38,363 nt of DNA from Acidaminococcaceae bacterium (lineage in GTDB: Bacteria > Bacillota > Negativicutes > Acidaminococcales > Acidaminococcaceae). Positions within the stretch are counted from its first letter, which is position 1, and the number at the start of each line of letters is the position of its first letter. The DNA is taken from NCBI GenBank assembly GCA_017405945.1, contig JAFQZL010000050.1, forward strand, positions 1-38,363. The letters run 5' to 3'. The position numbers and the translations under genes are program-made. The notes beneath the pieces were generated by a model. The model was not told the origin of the DNA. It saw nothing but the letters and a program-made list of their open reading frames with translations, and did no database searches. This document shows positions 1-10,189 of this stretch, in pieces.

Positions 1-572
1 GCGGCGCAGCCGGGCAGCACGGCCTTGCGGCCTCCGCCGTAGCCGGCGAAATAGTGGTGCACGATGGTGCCGGTCAGGATCACATGGTCGCTGTGGCAGA
101 TACGTTTGTTGATCAGCACCGGGGTGAAACGGCTGGTGGTTCCGAAATATTCAAAGTCTTCCGCGATTTTGGCGTCGCTGTTAAACATTTTGATGCGTCC
201 GGCCACTTCCGCGCCCACGCCTTCCACCATTTCCTCGTGGCTCATGAGGCGGTGGGTCCCCAGGCTGAACACGATCTGCATGTTCTCGTCGGGAATCCCC
301 AGCTTGTTCATTTCATTCACCAGCACCGGCATAAAGTCGAAGCTGTTGGCCACCCGGGTGGGGTCGTTGCAGATGAAGGTCACGGTCTGGCCCGGCTTGA
401 TGATCTTGTCAATGGGTTCAGTGCCGATAGGATTATAAATGGCATCCAGCACGCCTTTCGGGATGTCTTCCATCACCGGGGTCTCAGGCATGCGGATTTC
501 TTTTATAATCTTGCTTTCGTCCAGGGAAAAGCTTTTGGTGCCACGGCCATAGTGGAATGTAAACTCTTTCAT
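1..572 (-). CDS. LarA-like nickel-dependent lactate racemase family protein (partial, 3' end off the window)
   Basis: The first ~190 residues of a minus-strand gene are present; the rest lies beyond the left edge. The protein begins MKEFTFHYGRGTKSFSL, and further in shows FICNDPTRV, SLGTHRLMSHEE and HHYFAGYGGGRKAVLPG. The last resembles the LarA segment that holds the lysine binding the nickel-pincer nucleotide cofactor. LarA interconverts L- and D-lactate; related proteins of the DUF2088 family act on other 2-hydroxyacids, so the substrate is not fixed. The start is supported by a GAGGAG ribosome site 8-10 bases upstream. It lies downstream of the V-ATPase operon, separated by a strong terminator, so it should have its own promoter in 573-640 or depend on readthrough. 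No larB, larC or larE is visible here. Confidence 0.8.
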   Translation of the reverse strand, partial: MKEFTFHYGRGTKSFSLDESKIIKEIRMPETPVMEDIPKGVLDAIYNPIGTEPIDKIIKPGQTVTFICNDPTRVANSFDFMPVLVNEMNKLGIPDENMQIVFSLGTHRLMSHEEMVEGVGAEVAGRIKMFNSDAKIAEDFEYFGTTSRFTPVLINKRICHSDHVILTGTIVHHYFAGYGGGRKAVLPGCA

Positions 573-640
573 AGCAACGCCTCCTCGTTTTTCAGTCTTC
601 CTTATTATTTTATCAAAAAACCGGCGTAAAAGAAAGTGAA

Positions 641-676
641 AAATCCGTTACCGGATAACCGGTAACGGATTTCTGC
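641..676 (-). terminator. Rho-independent terminator of the V-ATPase operon
   Basis: A perfect 14-bp inverted repeat (AAATCCGTTACCGG at 641-654 and its complement at 659-672) with a 4-base loop ATAA lies 8 bases past the stop codon of subunit D. Read on the minus strand, the right arm runs into a T tract (GGATTTTTCAC). It separates the operon from the LarA-like gene. Confidence 0.9.
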
Positions 677-680
677 CTTT

Positions 681-1349
681 TTATACAGCCCGTTTGGCGG
701 CTCTCTCAGCCTGCGCTTTCGCTTCCTGGGCGGCCATCATGTCCTTGGCCTTCATGAGGCGTACGGTGCTGGCGCGCTCGTTCTCGGCCAGCTTCATGGT
801 GATGAACTTGATATTGGTCTGCATTTCAGGAATCATGACGTATTCCAGCGCGTTTACCCTGCGGCGGGTCTTTTCGATTTCATCCGCCAGCAGGTTGCAG
901 GTCTTTTCCACCTCGGCCAGTTCCAGCAGCTTGGGCAGCAGCGCGGACAGTTCCACCACCGCGTTATCCAGGGAGCTGGAGGTAAAGGTGAAGGCGTAAG
1001 GGATTTCCGTGGCCTCTTCCCCGCCGGTAAAGGTAATGGTGGGAACATCGACGCTCATCACGTTTTTCATGCCCACTTCATACACGGCCGCGCGGGCAGG
1101 ATAAAGCAGGGCCTCGCTGATCCGCAGCGCGCCCATCTGGGCTTTCGCCATGGCGAAGCGGGTGGAAACGCCCTGCAGGGCCTTCTCCACTTCCAGGCGC
1201 AGCGCGTGGTTGCGGCGGATGTGCAGCATGAACTGGCGGACCATTTCATCCCGTTTATCCTTCAGCAGCTTGTGGCCGCGGACAGCGGTCACCAGGCGTT
1301 TTTTCAGCCTGGTAAGCTCCATTCGGGTCGGGTTAACCTGGGTTGCCAT
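681..1349 (-). CDS. ntpD: V-type ATP synthase subunit D (central stalk)
   Basis: A 222-residue protein with the N-terminal signature of the V/A-ATPase D subunit (NPTRMELTRLKKRL) and long, highly charged helices at both ends, as expected for the antiparallel coiled coil that turns inside the A3B3 head. Length fits the family (about 200-230 residues). It couples ATP hydrolysis or synthesis in the head to rotation of the K ring. It is the last gene of the operon, starts 3 bases after subunit B stops, and is followed at once by a strong terminator. The start is supported by a GAGGGGG site 8 bases upstream. The C-terminal tail is Ala/Lys/Arg-rich. The family assignment is secure. Confidence 0.96.
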   Translation of the reverse strand: MATQVNPTRMELTRLKKRLVTAVRGHKLLKDKRDEMVRQFMLHIRRNHALRLEVEKALQGVSTRFAMAKAQMGALRISEALLYPARAAVYEVGMKNVMSVDVPTITFTGGEEATEIPYAFTFTSSSLDNAVVELSALLPKLLELAEVEKTCNLLADEIEKTRRRVNALEYVMIPEMQTNIKFITMKLAENERASTVRLMKAKDMMAAQEAKAQAERAAKRAV

Positions 1350-1352
1350 CGA

Positions 1353-2750
1353 TTATTCCCCCTCGTTATCCTCTGTAGCAGCAGGAACATAGTATTTGTC
1401 CAGATATTCGTCGCGGATACGTTTCAGCTCGCTGCGGGGCAGGATGCCCAGCAGTTTCCAGCCCAGGTCCAGGGTCTCGATGATGCTGCGGTTGGTTTCG
1501 TAACCCTGGGAAACGTATTCTTTTTCAAACGCGTCGGCAAATTTCGCGTACAGCTTGTCTACCTTGGAAAGAGCGGCCTCGCCCAGGATGGTGGCCAGTT
1601 CCTTCGCCTGCTTGCCCTGCGCGTACGCGGCGAACAGCTGGTTCATGGTATCGGCATGGTCCTCACGGGTCTTGCCCTTGCCTACGCCCTTATCTTTCAG
1701 ACGGGACAGGGACGGCAGCACGTCGATAGGCGGTGTCAGGCCCTTGCGGTAGAGTTCGCGGGACAGGATGATCTGGCCTTCGGTGATGTAACCGGTCAGG
1801 TCAGGGATCGGGTGGGTCTTGTCATCTTCCGGCATGGACAGGATGGGGATCTGGGTGATGGAACCCTTCTTGCCCTTGATACGGCCGGCCCGTTCGTACA
1901 TGGTCGCAAGGTCGGTGTACAGGTAGCCCGGATAGCCGCGGCGGCCGGGCACTTCCTTACGGGCTGCGGATACCTCACGCAGGGCGTCGGCGTAGTTGGT
2001 GATATCGGTGATGATAACCAGTACGTGCATGCCCAGTTCGTAGGCAAGATATTCGGCAGCGGTAATGGCCATACGCGGGGTGGAGATACGTTCTACCGCC
2101 GGGTCGTTGGCCAGGTTGATAAACATAACGGCACGGGCCAGGGCGCCGGTGCGGTTAAAGTCTTCCATGAAGAAGTTGGCTTCTTCAAAGGTGATGCCTA
2201 CGGCAGCGAATACAACGGCGAAGCCTTCGCCGGTACCCAGTACCTTGGCCTGGCGGGCGATCTGCGCCGCCAGCTGCGCATGGGGCAGACCGGAGCCGGA
2301 GAATACCGGCAGTTTCTGGCCGCGGACCAGGGTGTTCAGTCCGTCGATGGCGCTGACGCCGGTCTGGATGAATTCGGCGGGATAGTCGCGGGCGGCCGGG
2401 TTCATAGGTTCGCCGTTGATGTCCCTGTATTCGTCGGGGATGATATCCGCGCCGCCGTCAATGGGACGGCCCATGCCGTCGAAGACGCGGCCCAGCATGG
2501 CCGGGGACACGCCCAGGCGCACGCCGTGGCCCAGGAAACGGGCCTTGGCATCGTCGATCTTCAGGCCCTGGGAGCTTTCAAAGAGCTGTACCAGCGCCTT
2601 GTCGCCGTCGATAACCAGGACCTTGCCGCTGCGGATTTCACCGTTGGCCTGCTGGATTTCCACCAGTTCGTCGTATTTGACGCCTTCTACCTGGTCAACC
2701 AGCATCAGCGGGCCGACGACCTCGCGAATTGTCTTGTAATCTTTACGCAT
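1353..2750 (-). CDS. ntpB: V-type ATP synthase subunit B (non-catalytic head subunit)
   Basis: A 465-residue protein of full family length. It carries typical B-subunit segments: [19 protein letters not shown] near the start, [15 protein letters not shown] [20 protein letters not shown] in the middle, [18 protein letters not shown] in place of a canonical Walker A motif, and [20 protein letters not shown] near residue 320. B alternates with A in the hexameric head and contributes an arginine to the catalytic interface. The start codon overlaps the end of subunit A by 8 bases, with a GGAGG site 8 bases upstream lying inside the A reading frame, so translation of A and B is likely coupled. Confidence 0.97.
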   Translation of the reverse strand: MRKDYKTIREVVGPLMLVDQVEGVKYDELVEIQQANGEIRSGKVLVIDGDKALVQLFESSQGLKIDDAKARFLGHGVRLGVSPAMLGRVFDGMGRPIDGGADIIPDEYRDINGEPMNPAARDYPAEFIQTGVSAIDGLNTLVRGQKLPVFSGSGLPHAQLAAQIARQAKVLGTGEGFAVVFAAVGITFEEANFFMEDFNRTGALARAVMFINLANDPAVERISTPRMAITAAEYLAYELGMHVLVIITDITNYADALREVSAARKEVPGRRGYPGYLYTDLATMYERAGRIKGKKGSITQIPILSMPEDDKTHPIPDLTGYITEGQIILSRELYRKGLTPPIDVLPSLSRLKDKGVGKGKTREDHADTMNQLFAAYAQGKQAKELATILGEAALSKVDKLYAKFADAFEKEYVSQGYETNRSIIETLDLGWKLLGILPRSELKRIRDEYLDKYYVPAATEDNEGE

Positions 2751-4515
2751 CGAGTTCGCCTCCCTCTGTCAGTGCTGCAAAGGCAGCTTCCAAATTCTTG
2801 GTGATTGCGCCAAATTTTTCCTCCCGCTCTTTTTCGGGAATGTATTTCATACGGCCGATTTCCTCGCGGACCGGCATATCGATCAGCTTGTCCAGATGCA
2901 CATGCTGCTCCAGGGCGGCTTCCGCCTTGTCGTACCATGTCAGGATGAGCTTCATCATGTCATGCTGTTTTTCCAGGGAAGTGTAGGTATCCACTTCGTG
3001 GAAGGAGTTCTGGTGCAGGAAGTCCTCGCGGATGGAGCGGGCGCATTCCAGCGTGATGCGGTCCTTGAAGCTCAGGGCATCCACGCCCACCAGACGCACG
3101 ATTTCGTTCAGTTCCGCTTCTTCCTGGAGGATGGTCATCATCTTGGAGACCATGCCGGCCCAGTCGGGGGATACGGAGCTGTTGTAGTAGTTCCGCAGGC
3201 GGTCGCTGTACAGGGAGTAACTCTGCAGCCAGTCGATGGCCGGGAAATGACGGGCATAGGCCAGGGCCGCGGACAGGCACCAGAATACCTTGACGATACG
3301 CAGGGTGGCCTGGGATACCGGTTCGGAAATATCGCCGCCGGGGGGTGATACGGCCCCGATGGCGGAAACCGCTCCGGTGCGGTCCTCATTGCCGATACAT
3401 TTTACGATGCCGGCGCGTTCGTAGAATTCCGCCAGACGGGAGCTCAGGTACGCAGGGTAGCCTTCGTCACCGGGCATTTCTTCCAGACGGGAGCTCATCT
3501 CACGCATGGCTTCGGCCCAGCGGGAGGTGGAGTCCGCCATGATGGCTACCTTGTAGCCCATGTCGCGGAAGTATTCCGCGATAGTGATGCCGGTATAGAT
3601 GGAGGCTTCACGGGCGGCAACCGGCATGTCGGAGGTGTTGGCGATGAGCACGGTACGCTTCATCAGGGGCAGGCCCGTACGGGGGTCGCTCAGTTCCGGG
3701 AATTCCATCAGTACGTCGGTCATCTCGTTGCCGCGTTCGCCGCAGCCTACGTAGATGATGATGTCGGCGTCAGCCCACTTGGCCAGCTGGTGCTGGATAA
3801 CGGTCTTGCCGCTGCCGAAAGGACCCGGTACGGCCGCCACACCGCCTTTGGCGATGGGGAAGAGGGCGTCCACGACGCGCTGGCCGGTAACCATGGGTTC
3901 CGTCGGGGGCAGTTTTTCTTTATAGGGACGGCTGCGGCGCACAGGCCAGGTCTGGAGCATCGGATACTCCGTCACGTTGCCGTCTTTGTCTTTCAGCTTG
4001 TAAACGGGCTCCAGGATGGTAGCCTCGCCGCTGTACACCCATTCCACGACGCCTTCCTTGCGGGGCGGCACCATGATCTTGTGCAGCACGGCCGGGGTCT
4101 CCTGGACCACGCCGATGATGTCGCCGCCCGTTACATGGTCGCCGACGCTCACCTTCGGTTCAAATTTCCATTTTTTCTCGCGGTTCAGCTTGGGAACCTC
4201 GACGCCGCGGGTGATACGGTCGCCCGCTTTATTGTACAGCACGTCCAGGGGACGCTGGATTCCGTCGAAGATGCCTTCGATCAGACCGGGCGCCAGTTCC
4301 ACGGACAGCGGGGAACGGGTGGATTCCACCGGTTCGCCGGGTCCCAGACCTGCCGTTTCCTCATATACCTGAATGGAGGCCATGTCGCCCCGCAATTCGA
4401 TTACCTCACCGATCAGATGCTTCTCGCTGACACGGACCACGTCATACAGCTCTACATCGCCCATGCCGCTGGCAACGATCAGCGGGCCTGATACTTTTAC
4501 TATAGTTCCACTCAT
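2743..4515 (-). CDS. ntpA: V-type ATP synthase subunit A (catalytic)
   Basis: A 590-residue catalytic subunit of the soluble head. The Walker A loop GPFGSGKT is at residues 231-238. The family-specific non-homologous region (about residues 110-190) is present and separates this from F-type beta subunits. [13 protein letters not shown] and [22 protein letters not shown] follow, carrying the catalytic Glu and Walker B region. The start at [11 protein letters not shown] is supported by a GGTAGG site about 10 bases upstream and lies 11 bases after the stop of subunit F. It hydrolyses or makes ATP at its interface with B. Confidence 0.97.
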   Translation of the reverse strand: MSGTIVKVSGPLIVASGMGDVELYDVVRVSEKHLIGEVIELRGDMASIQVYEETAGLGPGEPVESTRSPLSVELAPGLIEGIFDGIQRPLDVLYNKAGDRITRGVEVPKLNREKKWKFEPKVSVGDHVTGGDIIGVVQETPAVLHKIMVPPRKEGVVEWVYSGEATILEPVYKLKDKDGNVTEYPMLQTWPVRRSRPYKEKLPPTEPMVTGQRVVDALFPIAKGGVAAVPGPFGSGKTVIQHQLAKWADADIIIYVGCGERGNEMTDVLMEFPELSDPRTGLPLMKRTVLIANTSDMPVAAREASIYTGITIAEYFRDMGYKVAIMADSTSRWAEAMREMSSRLEEMPGDEGYPAYLSSRLAEFYERAGIVKCIGNEDRTGAVSAIGAVSPPGGDISEPVSQATLRIVKVFWCLSAALAYARHFPAIDWLQSYSLYSDRLRNYYNSSVSPDWAGMVSKMMTILQEEAELNEIVRLVGVDALSFKDRITLECARSIREDFLHQNSFHEVDTYTSLEKQHDMMKLILTWYDKAEAALEQHVHLDKLIDMPVREEIGRMKYIPEKEREEKFGAITKNLEAAFAALTEGGELDA

Positions 4516-4526
4516 CGGCTATTTAC

Positions 4527-4853
4527 CTACCCTTCCTTGAAAAGAATGTCTGCGCCCACAGCCTTTTCTACATTGCCCTTCAGCTTTTTCATGCCAAGCC
4601 CCAGGCTGCCCTTGGCGGACGGGATGGGGATGATGGCAGGAAATGTCGCAGTAGTGTAATAATCGATTGCCTCGGGTACCAGCTGCGCGGCTTCTTCGGT
4701 GATGTAGATGATCGCATACCCTTTATCCGCCAGCTTGTGTATCCTTTTTTCTATCATAGGGCCCTGTTCCTCGTAATACACATCCAGACCGATGGCCTTG
4801 AAGATCATTACGGAACCGGGGTCGCCAATCACCGCGATTTTACGTTCCTTCAT
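4527..4853 (-). CDS. ntpG: V-type ATP synthase subunit F (central stalk; NtpG in Enterococcus naming)
   Basis: A small, roughly 108-residue protein beginning MKERKIAVIGDPGSVMIFKA, the typical N-terminus of subunit F, with a Rossmann-like alternating pattern and IIYITEEAA in the middle. F binds D in the rotor axle and tunes ATPase activity. An ATG six bases further upstream (4859) gives MSMKERK, but it sits only 3 bases from the AAAGG site, whereas the ATG at 4853 has 9 bases of spacing, so I use the inner start. It lies between subunits C and A, as in E. hirae, where the equivalent gene is called ntpG; other annotations use atpF or ntpF. Confidence 0.92.
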   Translation of the reverse strand: MKERKIAVIGDPGSVMIFKAIGLDVYYEEQGPMIEKRIHKLADKGYAIIYITEEAAQLVPEAIDYYTTATFPAIIPIPSAKGSLGLGMKKLKGNVEKAVGADILFKEG

Positions 4854-4867
4854 AGACATCCGCCTTT

Positions 4868-5860
4868 CTATGCGTACAGTTCGGGCAGCTCGTATTCAAA
4901 GCCGCCCCGCTTGGCTCCGAAGATCACCCGGAGGGCTTTGGCTTCCGCCTCGCGGCCCATCAGGTAACCGATGATCGGACCCAGGGAAAACATGTCCCAT
5001 TTCACACTGCGCAGAACATTCATCAGCGCCGTTTCCATTTTACGTTTCAGAACAGATGCATTGCCGGTGGCAACGTATTCTTCCACGCTCTGGGAAATAA
5101 GTTTGCCGTTTTTGCCTCTGTTGAATTGCGCTCCCAGCTGTTCCATCGGGATGTTCATCCCTTCCAGGAACACGTTGAAATCAATTTCCCCGCCCTCCAG
5201 GAGCATCAGGCGCAGCTTGTCCACGTCCCAGTTGAGGAGCCTTGCCCTCACTACGCTGCGGGCGTTCTGGAAGTCCGCCTGCAGGGAGAAATAATCCCGG
5301 ACGAAGCTGTGGTCGTTCTTCTTGTCCAGCACACTCTTGATATGGCGGAACATGGCTCCGTCGATCTCGGCGCTGAGCTTGAGGGAATCAACCCCGCGGG
5401 CCAGTTCGGCCTCGATTTTGTTCATGGTTTTGCGGTACGCTTCGGGCAGCGCGTCATAGTTGGCGCTGGCTACGCACTCCTTGAGCTGGTCCAGGGGGAA
5501 AGACCCGCCTTCGATCAGCACATCGGGAGCCTCGACTCCCAGGAGACGCGCCTTCAGCAGCGTCTTCAGGTTGTGGCCGTCTACCTCCAGCAGGAAAAGG
5601 CTGGTCAGTTCCGGGGCGGGAGTGACCTCCCACACAACCTTCCTGGATATCTGCAGCTGCTCACGGATGACATAGTCAATTTCTTCCGAAGCAATCTGCT
5701 CGGGTGTCAGGGATCCGCCATAGCCTGTCTCCAGAAGCAGCGCCAGGGATTCCTGGACGGAACCTGCCTCGAAGATACGCCTCAGCTTGGCCGCGTCCAG
5801 CATCTTCGTGGAGAGCTGGCTGATACGGCCTACCGCGTATTCGTAACTTGCCTGCGGCAT
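4868..5860 (-). CDS. ntpC: V-type ATP synthase subunit C (rotor-ring adaptor, V-ATPase d homologue)
   Basis: A 330-residue protein matching the AC39/C family that joins the central stalk to the membrane ring. It shows the early YEYAVGRISQLSTKML segment, the ETGYGG motif near residue 45 and DGHNLKTLLKARLLG near residue 95, which recur in this family. Length is normal. A GGAGG site lies 9 bases upstream of the ATG; the start is 1 base away from the stop of subunit E. It has no membrane segments and should sit as a funnel on the K ring. Confidence 0.93.
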   Translation of the reverse strand: MPQASYEYAVGRISQLSTKMLDAAKLRRIFEAGSVQESLALLLETGYGGSLTPEQIASEEIDYVIREQLQISRKVVWEVTPAPELTSLFLLEVDGHNLKTLLKARLLGVEAPDVLIEGGSFPLDQLKECVASANYDALPEAYRKTMNKIEAELARGVDSLKLSAEIDGAMFRHIKSVLDKKNDHSFVRDYFSLQADFQNARSVVRARLLNWDVDKLRLMLLEGGEIDFNVFLEGMNIPMEQLGAQFNRGKNGKLISQSVEEYVATGNASVLKRKMETALMNVLRSVKWDMFSLGPIIGYLMGREAEAKALRVIFGAKRGGFEYELPELYA

Positions 5861-5861
5861 G

Positions 5862-6470
5862 CTATTTCACCTCCGCGGCAAAGAGCATGTCCGCCACTTC
5901 CTTTTCAATCCGGGTGCGGACATCCCTCAGTATAGTTGCAAAGGACCCGTCGAAATCACTTGTCTTGCCCTGCAGGAGAATTCCGCCGGCAAACTTCGCT
6001 GCATCGTCAGACAGTGTCAGTCCGCCCTGCTTGCCTGCCCTGACCAGCGCTTCATTCAGCCTGGCCAGGAAGCCTCCCTCGTACTTCGCCCGGTCTGCTG
6101 CCGGCACGCAGAGTTTTTCCGTACCGGTCTCAGCGGACTTCACGACGATGGAGGTAATGAGCTTCTCCCACTTGTCCTCCGGCATCGCGGCGATGGTTTC
6201 TTCCGCCTTGGCAAACGCTGCCTCCAGCACCCTGCGCTTGCTGTCCAGGGAGTTCTTCCTGGCTTCCAGCTCGGCGATCAGGATCTGGCGGCGGGCTGCC
6301 TCATCGGCATCGGCCGCGGCCTGGGCATTGATTTCTTCTATTTTTACCTTTGCAGCAGCTGTTATTTTTTCAGTAGAGGCGGCAGCCTTTTTCCTGGCGG
6401 CATCGACGATCTCAGCTGCTTCGCGGATGCCTTCCTCCTCTATCTTGAGAATAATCTTGTTTGCTGCCAT
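5862..6470 (-). CDS. ntpE: V-type ATP synthase subunit E (peripheral stalk)
   Basis: A 202-residue protein whose N-terminal half is a long Ala/Glu/Lys-rich helix (IIDAARKKAAASTEKITAAA-like composition), followed by a compact C-terminal domain that caps the head in this family. It forms the stator stalk together with the small coiled-coil subunit at the start of the operon. The start is supported by GGGAGG 7 bases upstream. Identity rests mainly on length, the helix pattern and the fixed position between K and C. Confidence is high because every other operon slot is filled. Confidence 0.9.
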   Translation of the reverse strand: MAANKIILKIEEEGIREAAEIVDAARKKAAASTEKITAAAKVKIEEINAQAAADADEAARRQILIAELEARKNSLDSKRRVLEAAFAKAEETIAAMPEDKWEKLITSIVVKSAETGTEKLCVPAADRAKYEGGFLARLNEALVRAGKQGGLTLSDDAAKFAGGILLQGKTSDFDGSFATILRDVRTRIEKEVADMLFAAEVK

Positions 6471-6483
6471 CGGTCTTCCTCCC

Positions 6484-6975
<492 letters not shown>

Positions 6976-6997
6976 TTAATTTCGTTTATAAAAATTT

Positions 6998-8857
6998 TTA
7001 TTTGGTTACGTTCATGTACTTGGTTCTGATAGCCAGGGGAACAAATGCCTTGCCGCCGGCTTCATAGAACTTGCCGAAGAACTCGATGTACTGCAGACGG
7101 CTGCTGTGTACGAAGGCGCCCAGTACGTTGATGACGATATTGAACAGATGGCCTCCCAGGAGCACCAGCACGGCTACGGCGGTGCCGACCGGGCCCGCCT
7201 CCATGAGCATCTGGGCGATGGTGTTGATAACCATGGCGATAACGCCCGTGGCCAGGCCCAGCGCGAAGATCCGGGAGTAGCTCAGCAGGTCGCTCATGTA
7301 CCCGCTGATGTTGTAGAGGCTGAGCAGGCCTCCCATCAGTTTCGCCGGGATGCCTTTCTTGTCGCGCCCGCCCGTCAGCACGATGATGGCGGCGCCTGCC
7401 AGGGCCAGGTACTTGCCGACAGGTCCCGGTACAAAGGCCATGCAGAAGAAACCCGCGAACATGATCAGCCAGCTGATTTCGTCACAGAAGGCTCCGAAGA
7501 CATCCCCGTCCCGGATGAGCATGTAGGCCTTCAGCAACATGCCGCAGACCAGGTGCAGGACACCCAGCCCGAAGCAGAGAGCCAGCATCTTCAACGGCTC
7601 TTTCATGGGCACGAAGAGCAGCGGATGCAGTTCCAGTCCGAACCAGCCTCCGAAGAGGGCGCCCCAGATGATGGTTGAGATGCTGCCGAACAGGATGACC
7701 ATGCCCAGCTTGCCGGCAAAGCCCTGGGGTCTGACCAGCTTCATGGCAATCAGGAGCCCGATGGTGAGCACCAGGCCGTAGCCTGCGTCCGAAAGCATCA
7801 TGCCGAAGAAGATAAAATGGAACGGCGCCATCAGGAAATCCGGGTCAATGCTGCCCGCCTGGGGCCGGGAATACAGTTCGATAACCGATTCATAGGGCTT
7901 TACGAAGGAATTGTTTTCCATTTCCGTAGGCGGAATTTCGCCTTCGGCCGGATCGTTGAACTCGATCTGGTACGCGTCCGTCACGCTCCGGATAGCCCTC
8001 TCTACCTGGACTGTGCGGTCGTTCCGGACCCAGCCTTCCATGTAGAAGGTCTTTTCGGTCTCCACACCGCCATTGGCCAGGCGTTCTTCTTTCGCCGTCA
8101 GCTGGTCGTAATATAACTGAAGCTCGGCCTTGCTTTCGGCAATCTTTTTGGCCTCCGCTTCCAGCTCGTCGGCGCGTAAGTTTTTCACCCGGGCGGCTTC
8201 CGTAAGATCTACGGCGATCTCCGAAACCAGTCCCGTGCGCTTGGGAAAGACAACGTCGGTAAAATCATGCGCTTTGAGGAAATGCTTGAGCCGGGCTGCG
8301 TCTTCTTTCAGGCAGAAGATCAGCATGGCGCGTCCCTCAGGTGCTTCTTTCAGCACAATGGGCTCCGCCGCCAGTTCTTTGATATCTTCCAGGAACGCTT
8401 CCTTTTCCAGTTCCGGCAGATACCCCGCGAAATACACGCTGGTGTCCGTGGGCGCGAGCTGCTCCAGCGGAATATCCAGGTCTGTCCACGGCTGTAAGGC
8501 GTCTACCTGGCTCGTCATGGTCGATGCCTCATTCCTGAGGGACATGATCTTGCCGGAAAGCGCCTCTATCTGGTCCGCCAGTTCCGAGCCTTCCTTCGAT
8601 TCATGGAGGAAGGAGTCGTAGGAAACCGGAAGCCGGGAAGCAAACATGGAATCTTTTTTCCCGTGCAGGTCGACAAATTTCAGGGCGTCCTTTGCTTTGG
8701 CAATCTGGTCGCCCACCTTGTCCGCCCCTTCGAGCGTCTGGGTTTTGTCGCCTTCCGAAATGAGCATGATATTGCCGTCTTTCTGCAGCGCAAGCAAAAT
8801 GGCGTCGCGGTCTTCCTTCAGCGCGAAGAGCGTCGCCTTTTTCATTGCTATCAGCAT
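6998..8857 (-). CDS. ntpI: V-type ATP synthase subunit I (membrane stator, V-ATPase a homologue)
   Basis: A ~619-residue protein with a cytoplasmic N-terminal half of mixed helices and a C-terminal half with about seven or eight membrane segments beginning near residue 345 (FLMAPFHFIFFGMMLSDAGYG). It supplies the two half-channels for the ion and the arginine facing the K ring; the SRIFALGLATGVIAM segment late in the protein is typical of this family. The longest frame begins at a TTG (8869), directly against the AAGGG site. The ATG at 8857 (MLIAMKKATLFA) has workable spacing and matches the usual N-terminus; 8845 is also possible. It follows the stop of the upstream stalk gene by 1 base. Confidence 0.94.
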   Translation of the reverse strand: MLIAMKKATLFALKEDRDAILLALQKDGNIMLISEGDKTQTLEGADKVGDQIAKAKDALKFVDLHGKKDSMFASRLPVSYDSFLHESKEGSELADQIEALSGKIMSLRNEASTMTSQVDALQPWTDLDIPLEQLAPTDTSVYFAGYLPELEKEAFLEDIKELAAEPIVLKEAPEGRAMLIFCLKEDAARLKHFLKAHDFTDVVFPKRTGLVSEIAVDLTEAARVKNLRADELEAEAKKIAESKAELQLYYDQLTAKEERLANGGVETEKTFYMEGWVRNDRTVQVERAIRSVTDAYQIEFNDPAEGEIPPTEMENNSFVKPYESVIELYSRPQAGSIDPDFLMAPFHFIFFGMMLSDAGYGLVLTIGLLIAMKLVRPQGFAGKLGMVILFGSISTIIWGALFGGWFGLELHPLLFVPMKEPLKMLALCFGLGVLHLVCGMLLKAYMLIRDGDVFGAFCDEISWLIMFAGFFCMAFVPGPVGKYLALAGAAIIVLTGGRDKKGIPAKLMGGLLSLYNISGYMSDLLSYSRIFALGLATGVIAMVINTIAQMLMEAGPVGTAVAVLVLLGGHLFNIVINVLGAFVHSSRLQYIEFFGKFYEAGGKAFVPLAIRTKYMNVTK

Positions 8858-8858
8858 A

Positions 8859-9170
8859 CTAAACCACAACCCTTTCTACAATATACGCAACAGCCTCCGG
8901 GAGTTTCGCCTCCGCGGCGGCCGCCACGGCGCTGTCTGCCCTTGCCCGTTCTGCCACCAGGTCTTTTGCCTTGACCCTGGCGTGCGCTTCAGCCTTGGCA
9001 ACGGTCTGTTTGGCAGCGGCGCGGGCCTCGGTGATCATGGCAGCGGCCTGTTGGTTTGCTGCCTCCTCCGCGTCCCGCAGGAGATTGCGACTCGTCAGGG
9101 CGGCTTCTTTCTTTGCCTGCGCGGCAGCTGCTTCCGCCGCCTTGATATCATCTAACATTGACATGCACAT
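8859..9170 (-). CDS. ntpF: V-type ATP synthase small peripheral stalk subunit (G/H type; NtpF in Enterococcus naming)
   Basis: A 103-residue, almost wholly helical protein rich in Ala, Lys, Glu and Arg, with no membrane segment. It is the first gene of the operon and lies directly before subunit I, the position and size of the E. hirae NtpF / archaeal H subunit that pairs with E in the peripheral stalk. Low-complexity coiled-coil sequence makes the family call depend partly on context. An AAAGGTGG site precedes the ATG at 9170; inner ATGs at 9164 and 9158 could also serve (the first inner one has better spacing). Confidence 0.82.
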   Translation of the reverse strand: MCMSMLDDIKAAEAAAAQAKKEAALTSRNLLRDAEEAANQQAAAMITEARAAAKQTVAKAEAHARVKAKDLVAERARADSAVAAAAEAKLPEAVAYIVERVVV

Positions 9171-9270
9171 CTCACCACCTTTGTGATTTGTAGTTTATGT
9201 TAATTAAAATACTGACAAAATAAAAATACGGACAAAACTTTACAACTGGTCCTAATAAACCACTCTTATT

Positions 9271-9299
9271 ATTATAGCACCTTTTTCTGTCTTCGAACA
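9271..9299 (-). promoter_or_regulatory. Promoter of the V-ATPase operon
   Basis: On the minus strand a consensus TATAAT (9271-9276) is preceded by TGC, giving an extended -10 element. A weak -35 (TGTTCG, 9294-9299) lies 17 bases away. The leader to the first start codon is about 95 bases. The rest of 9171-9356 is AT-rich without a recognisable gene. An 8-bp inverted repeat (TTTTCTGT / ACAGAAAA, about 9282-9306) overlaps the -35 and may be the tail hairpin of murI or an operator. Confidence 0.7.
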
Positions 9300-9356
9300 C
9301 AGAAAATGTGCGAAGCGGATAAAATTGTGCCAAATCTATGAAAATTATTCCTCAGA

Positions 9357-10151
9357 TTACAGTTTTACCTGCTTAAATTCGCAGGCTGCCGGGTCCAGCA
9401 TCCGCTCCGCCAGCAGTTTCCCCAGCCCCACATCGCCGGTAAAACAGATCGTGCAGCTGCCCTTTCCTGACCTCCGGAGCAGTCCCCGGGCCTCCAGATC
9501 CGCTTTGGCCTGCAGGGCGGTGGCCTCTGCCGGGTCGATAATGGTCACGCCCGGACCGAAGGCTTCCTGCAGATACTCCCTGACAAAGGGATAATGGGTA
9601 CAGCCCAGAATGACCGTATCCACTTCTTTTGCTTTCAGGGCGTCAGCGTATTCATTGATGGCTTCCTTCAGTTCCGGGCTGCCGAACCGGTTGCCCTCGA
9701 TCAGGGGCACAAATTTCGTGCACCCCACCCCGAAAAGCTGCGCGGAAGGATCCGCCGCCTGGATCTCCCGGCGGTGCGCCCCGGTTCCCACCGTAAAGTC
9801 CGTAGCCATCAGGCCGATGTGTTTGTTCCCGGTTGCTTCCAGGACTTCCTTTGCCGCTTTGGACATGCCGATCACGGGAAACGTATGGGCGCCCCGGATC
9901 ACGTCGGTCCCCAGCACGGTAATGGTATTGCAGGCGGTAACCAGCTGCTTTATCCCGTTCTGCTCCAGCCAGTCCGTCATCTGCGCCACAAAGGCGGTGA
10001 TGGTCTCCCGGCTGCGGGTTCCGTAAGGGGCCCGGGCCGTATCTCCCAGATACAAAAATTTTTCATGGGGCATAGTCTTCTGCAGCGCGCGCAATACGCT
10101 GAGTCCGCCTACCCCGGAATCGATCACGCCGATGGGCTGGTTTTTATCCAT
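9357..10151 (-). CDS. murI: Glutamate racemase
   Basis: MurI makes D-glutamate for peptidoglycan from L-glutamate. The protein (about 264 residues, normal length) begins MDKNQPIGVIDSGVGGLSVL. It shows the ATP-independent racemase motifs: DSGVGG near the start, YLGDTARAPYG, the first catalytic cysteine in TACNTITVLG and the second in GCTHYPFV. The open frame extends 28 codons further upstream, but GGAGAG lies 8 bases before the ATG at 10151 and the upstream extension has no family resemblance. It lies 124 bases after the SDR gene, with a tandem repeat in between. Confidence 0.96.
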   Translation of the reverse strand: MDKNQPIGVIDSGVGGLSVLRALQKTMPHEKFLYLGDTARAPYGTRSRETITAFVAQMTDWLEQNGIKQLVTACNTITVLGTDVIRGAHTFPVIGMSKAAKEVLEATGNKHIGLMATDFTVGTGAHRREIQAADPSAQLFGVGCTKFVPLIEGNRFGSPELKEAINEYADALKAKEVDTVILGCTHYPFVREYLQEAFGPGVTIIDPAEATALQAKADLEARGLLRRSGKGSCTICFTGDVGLGKLLAERMLDPAACEFKQVKL

Positions 10152-10189
10152 AGTCTTCTCTCCGAAATCACACTTAAACGTACACAAAC

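Noticed and set aside
1206..2804. A 532-codon open frame on the plus strand opposite ntpB
   Set aside because: It is antisense to a certain V-ATPase gene, has no ribosome site, and its composition (His, Gln and Gly rich) is what the complement of GC-rich coding DNA gives.
9282..9306. Hairpin TTTTCTGT/ACAGAAAA as the murI terminator
   Set aside because: The stem is AT-rich and weak, lacks a clean T run and overlaps the V-ATPase -35 region; it is mentioned only under the promoter entry.
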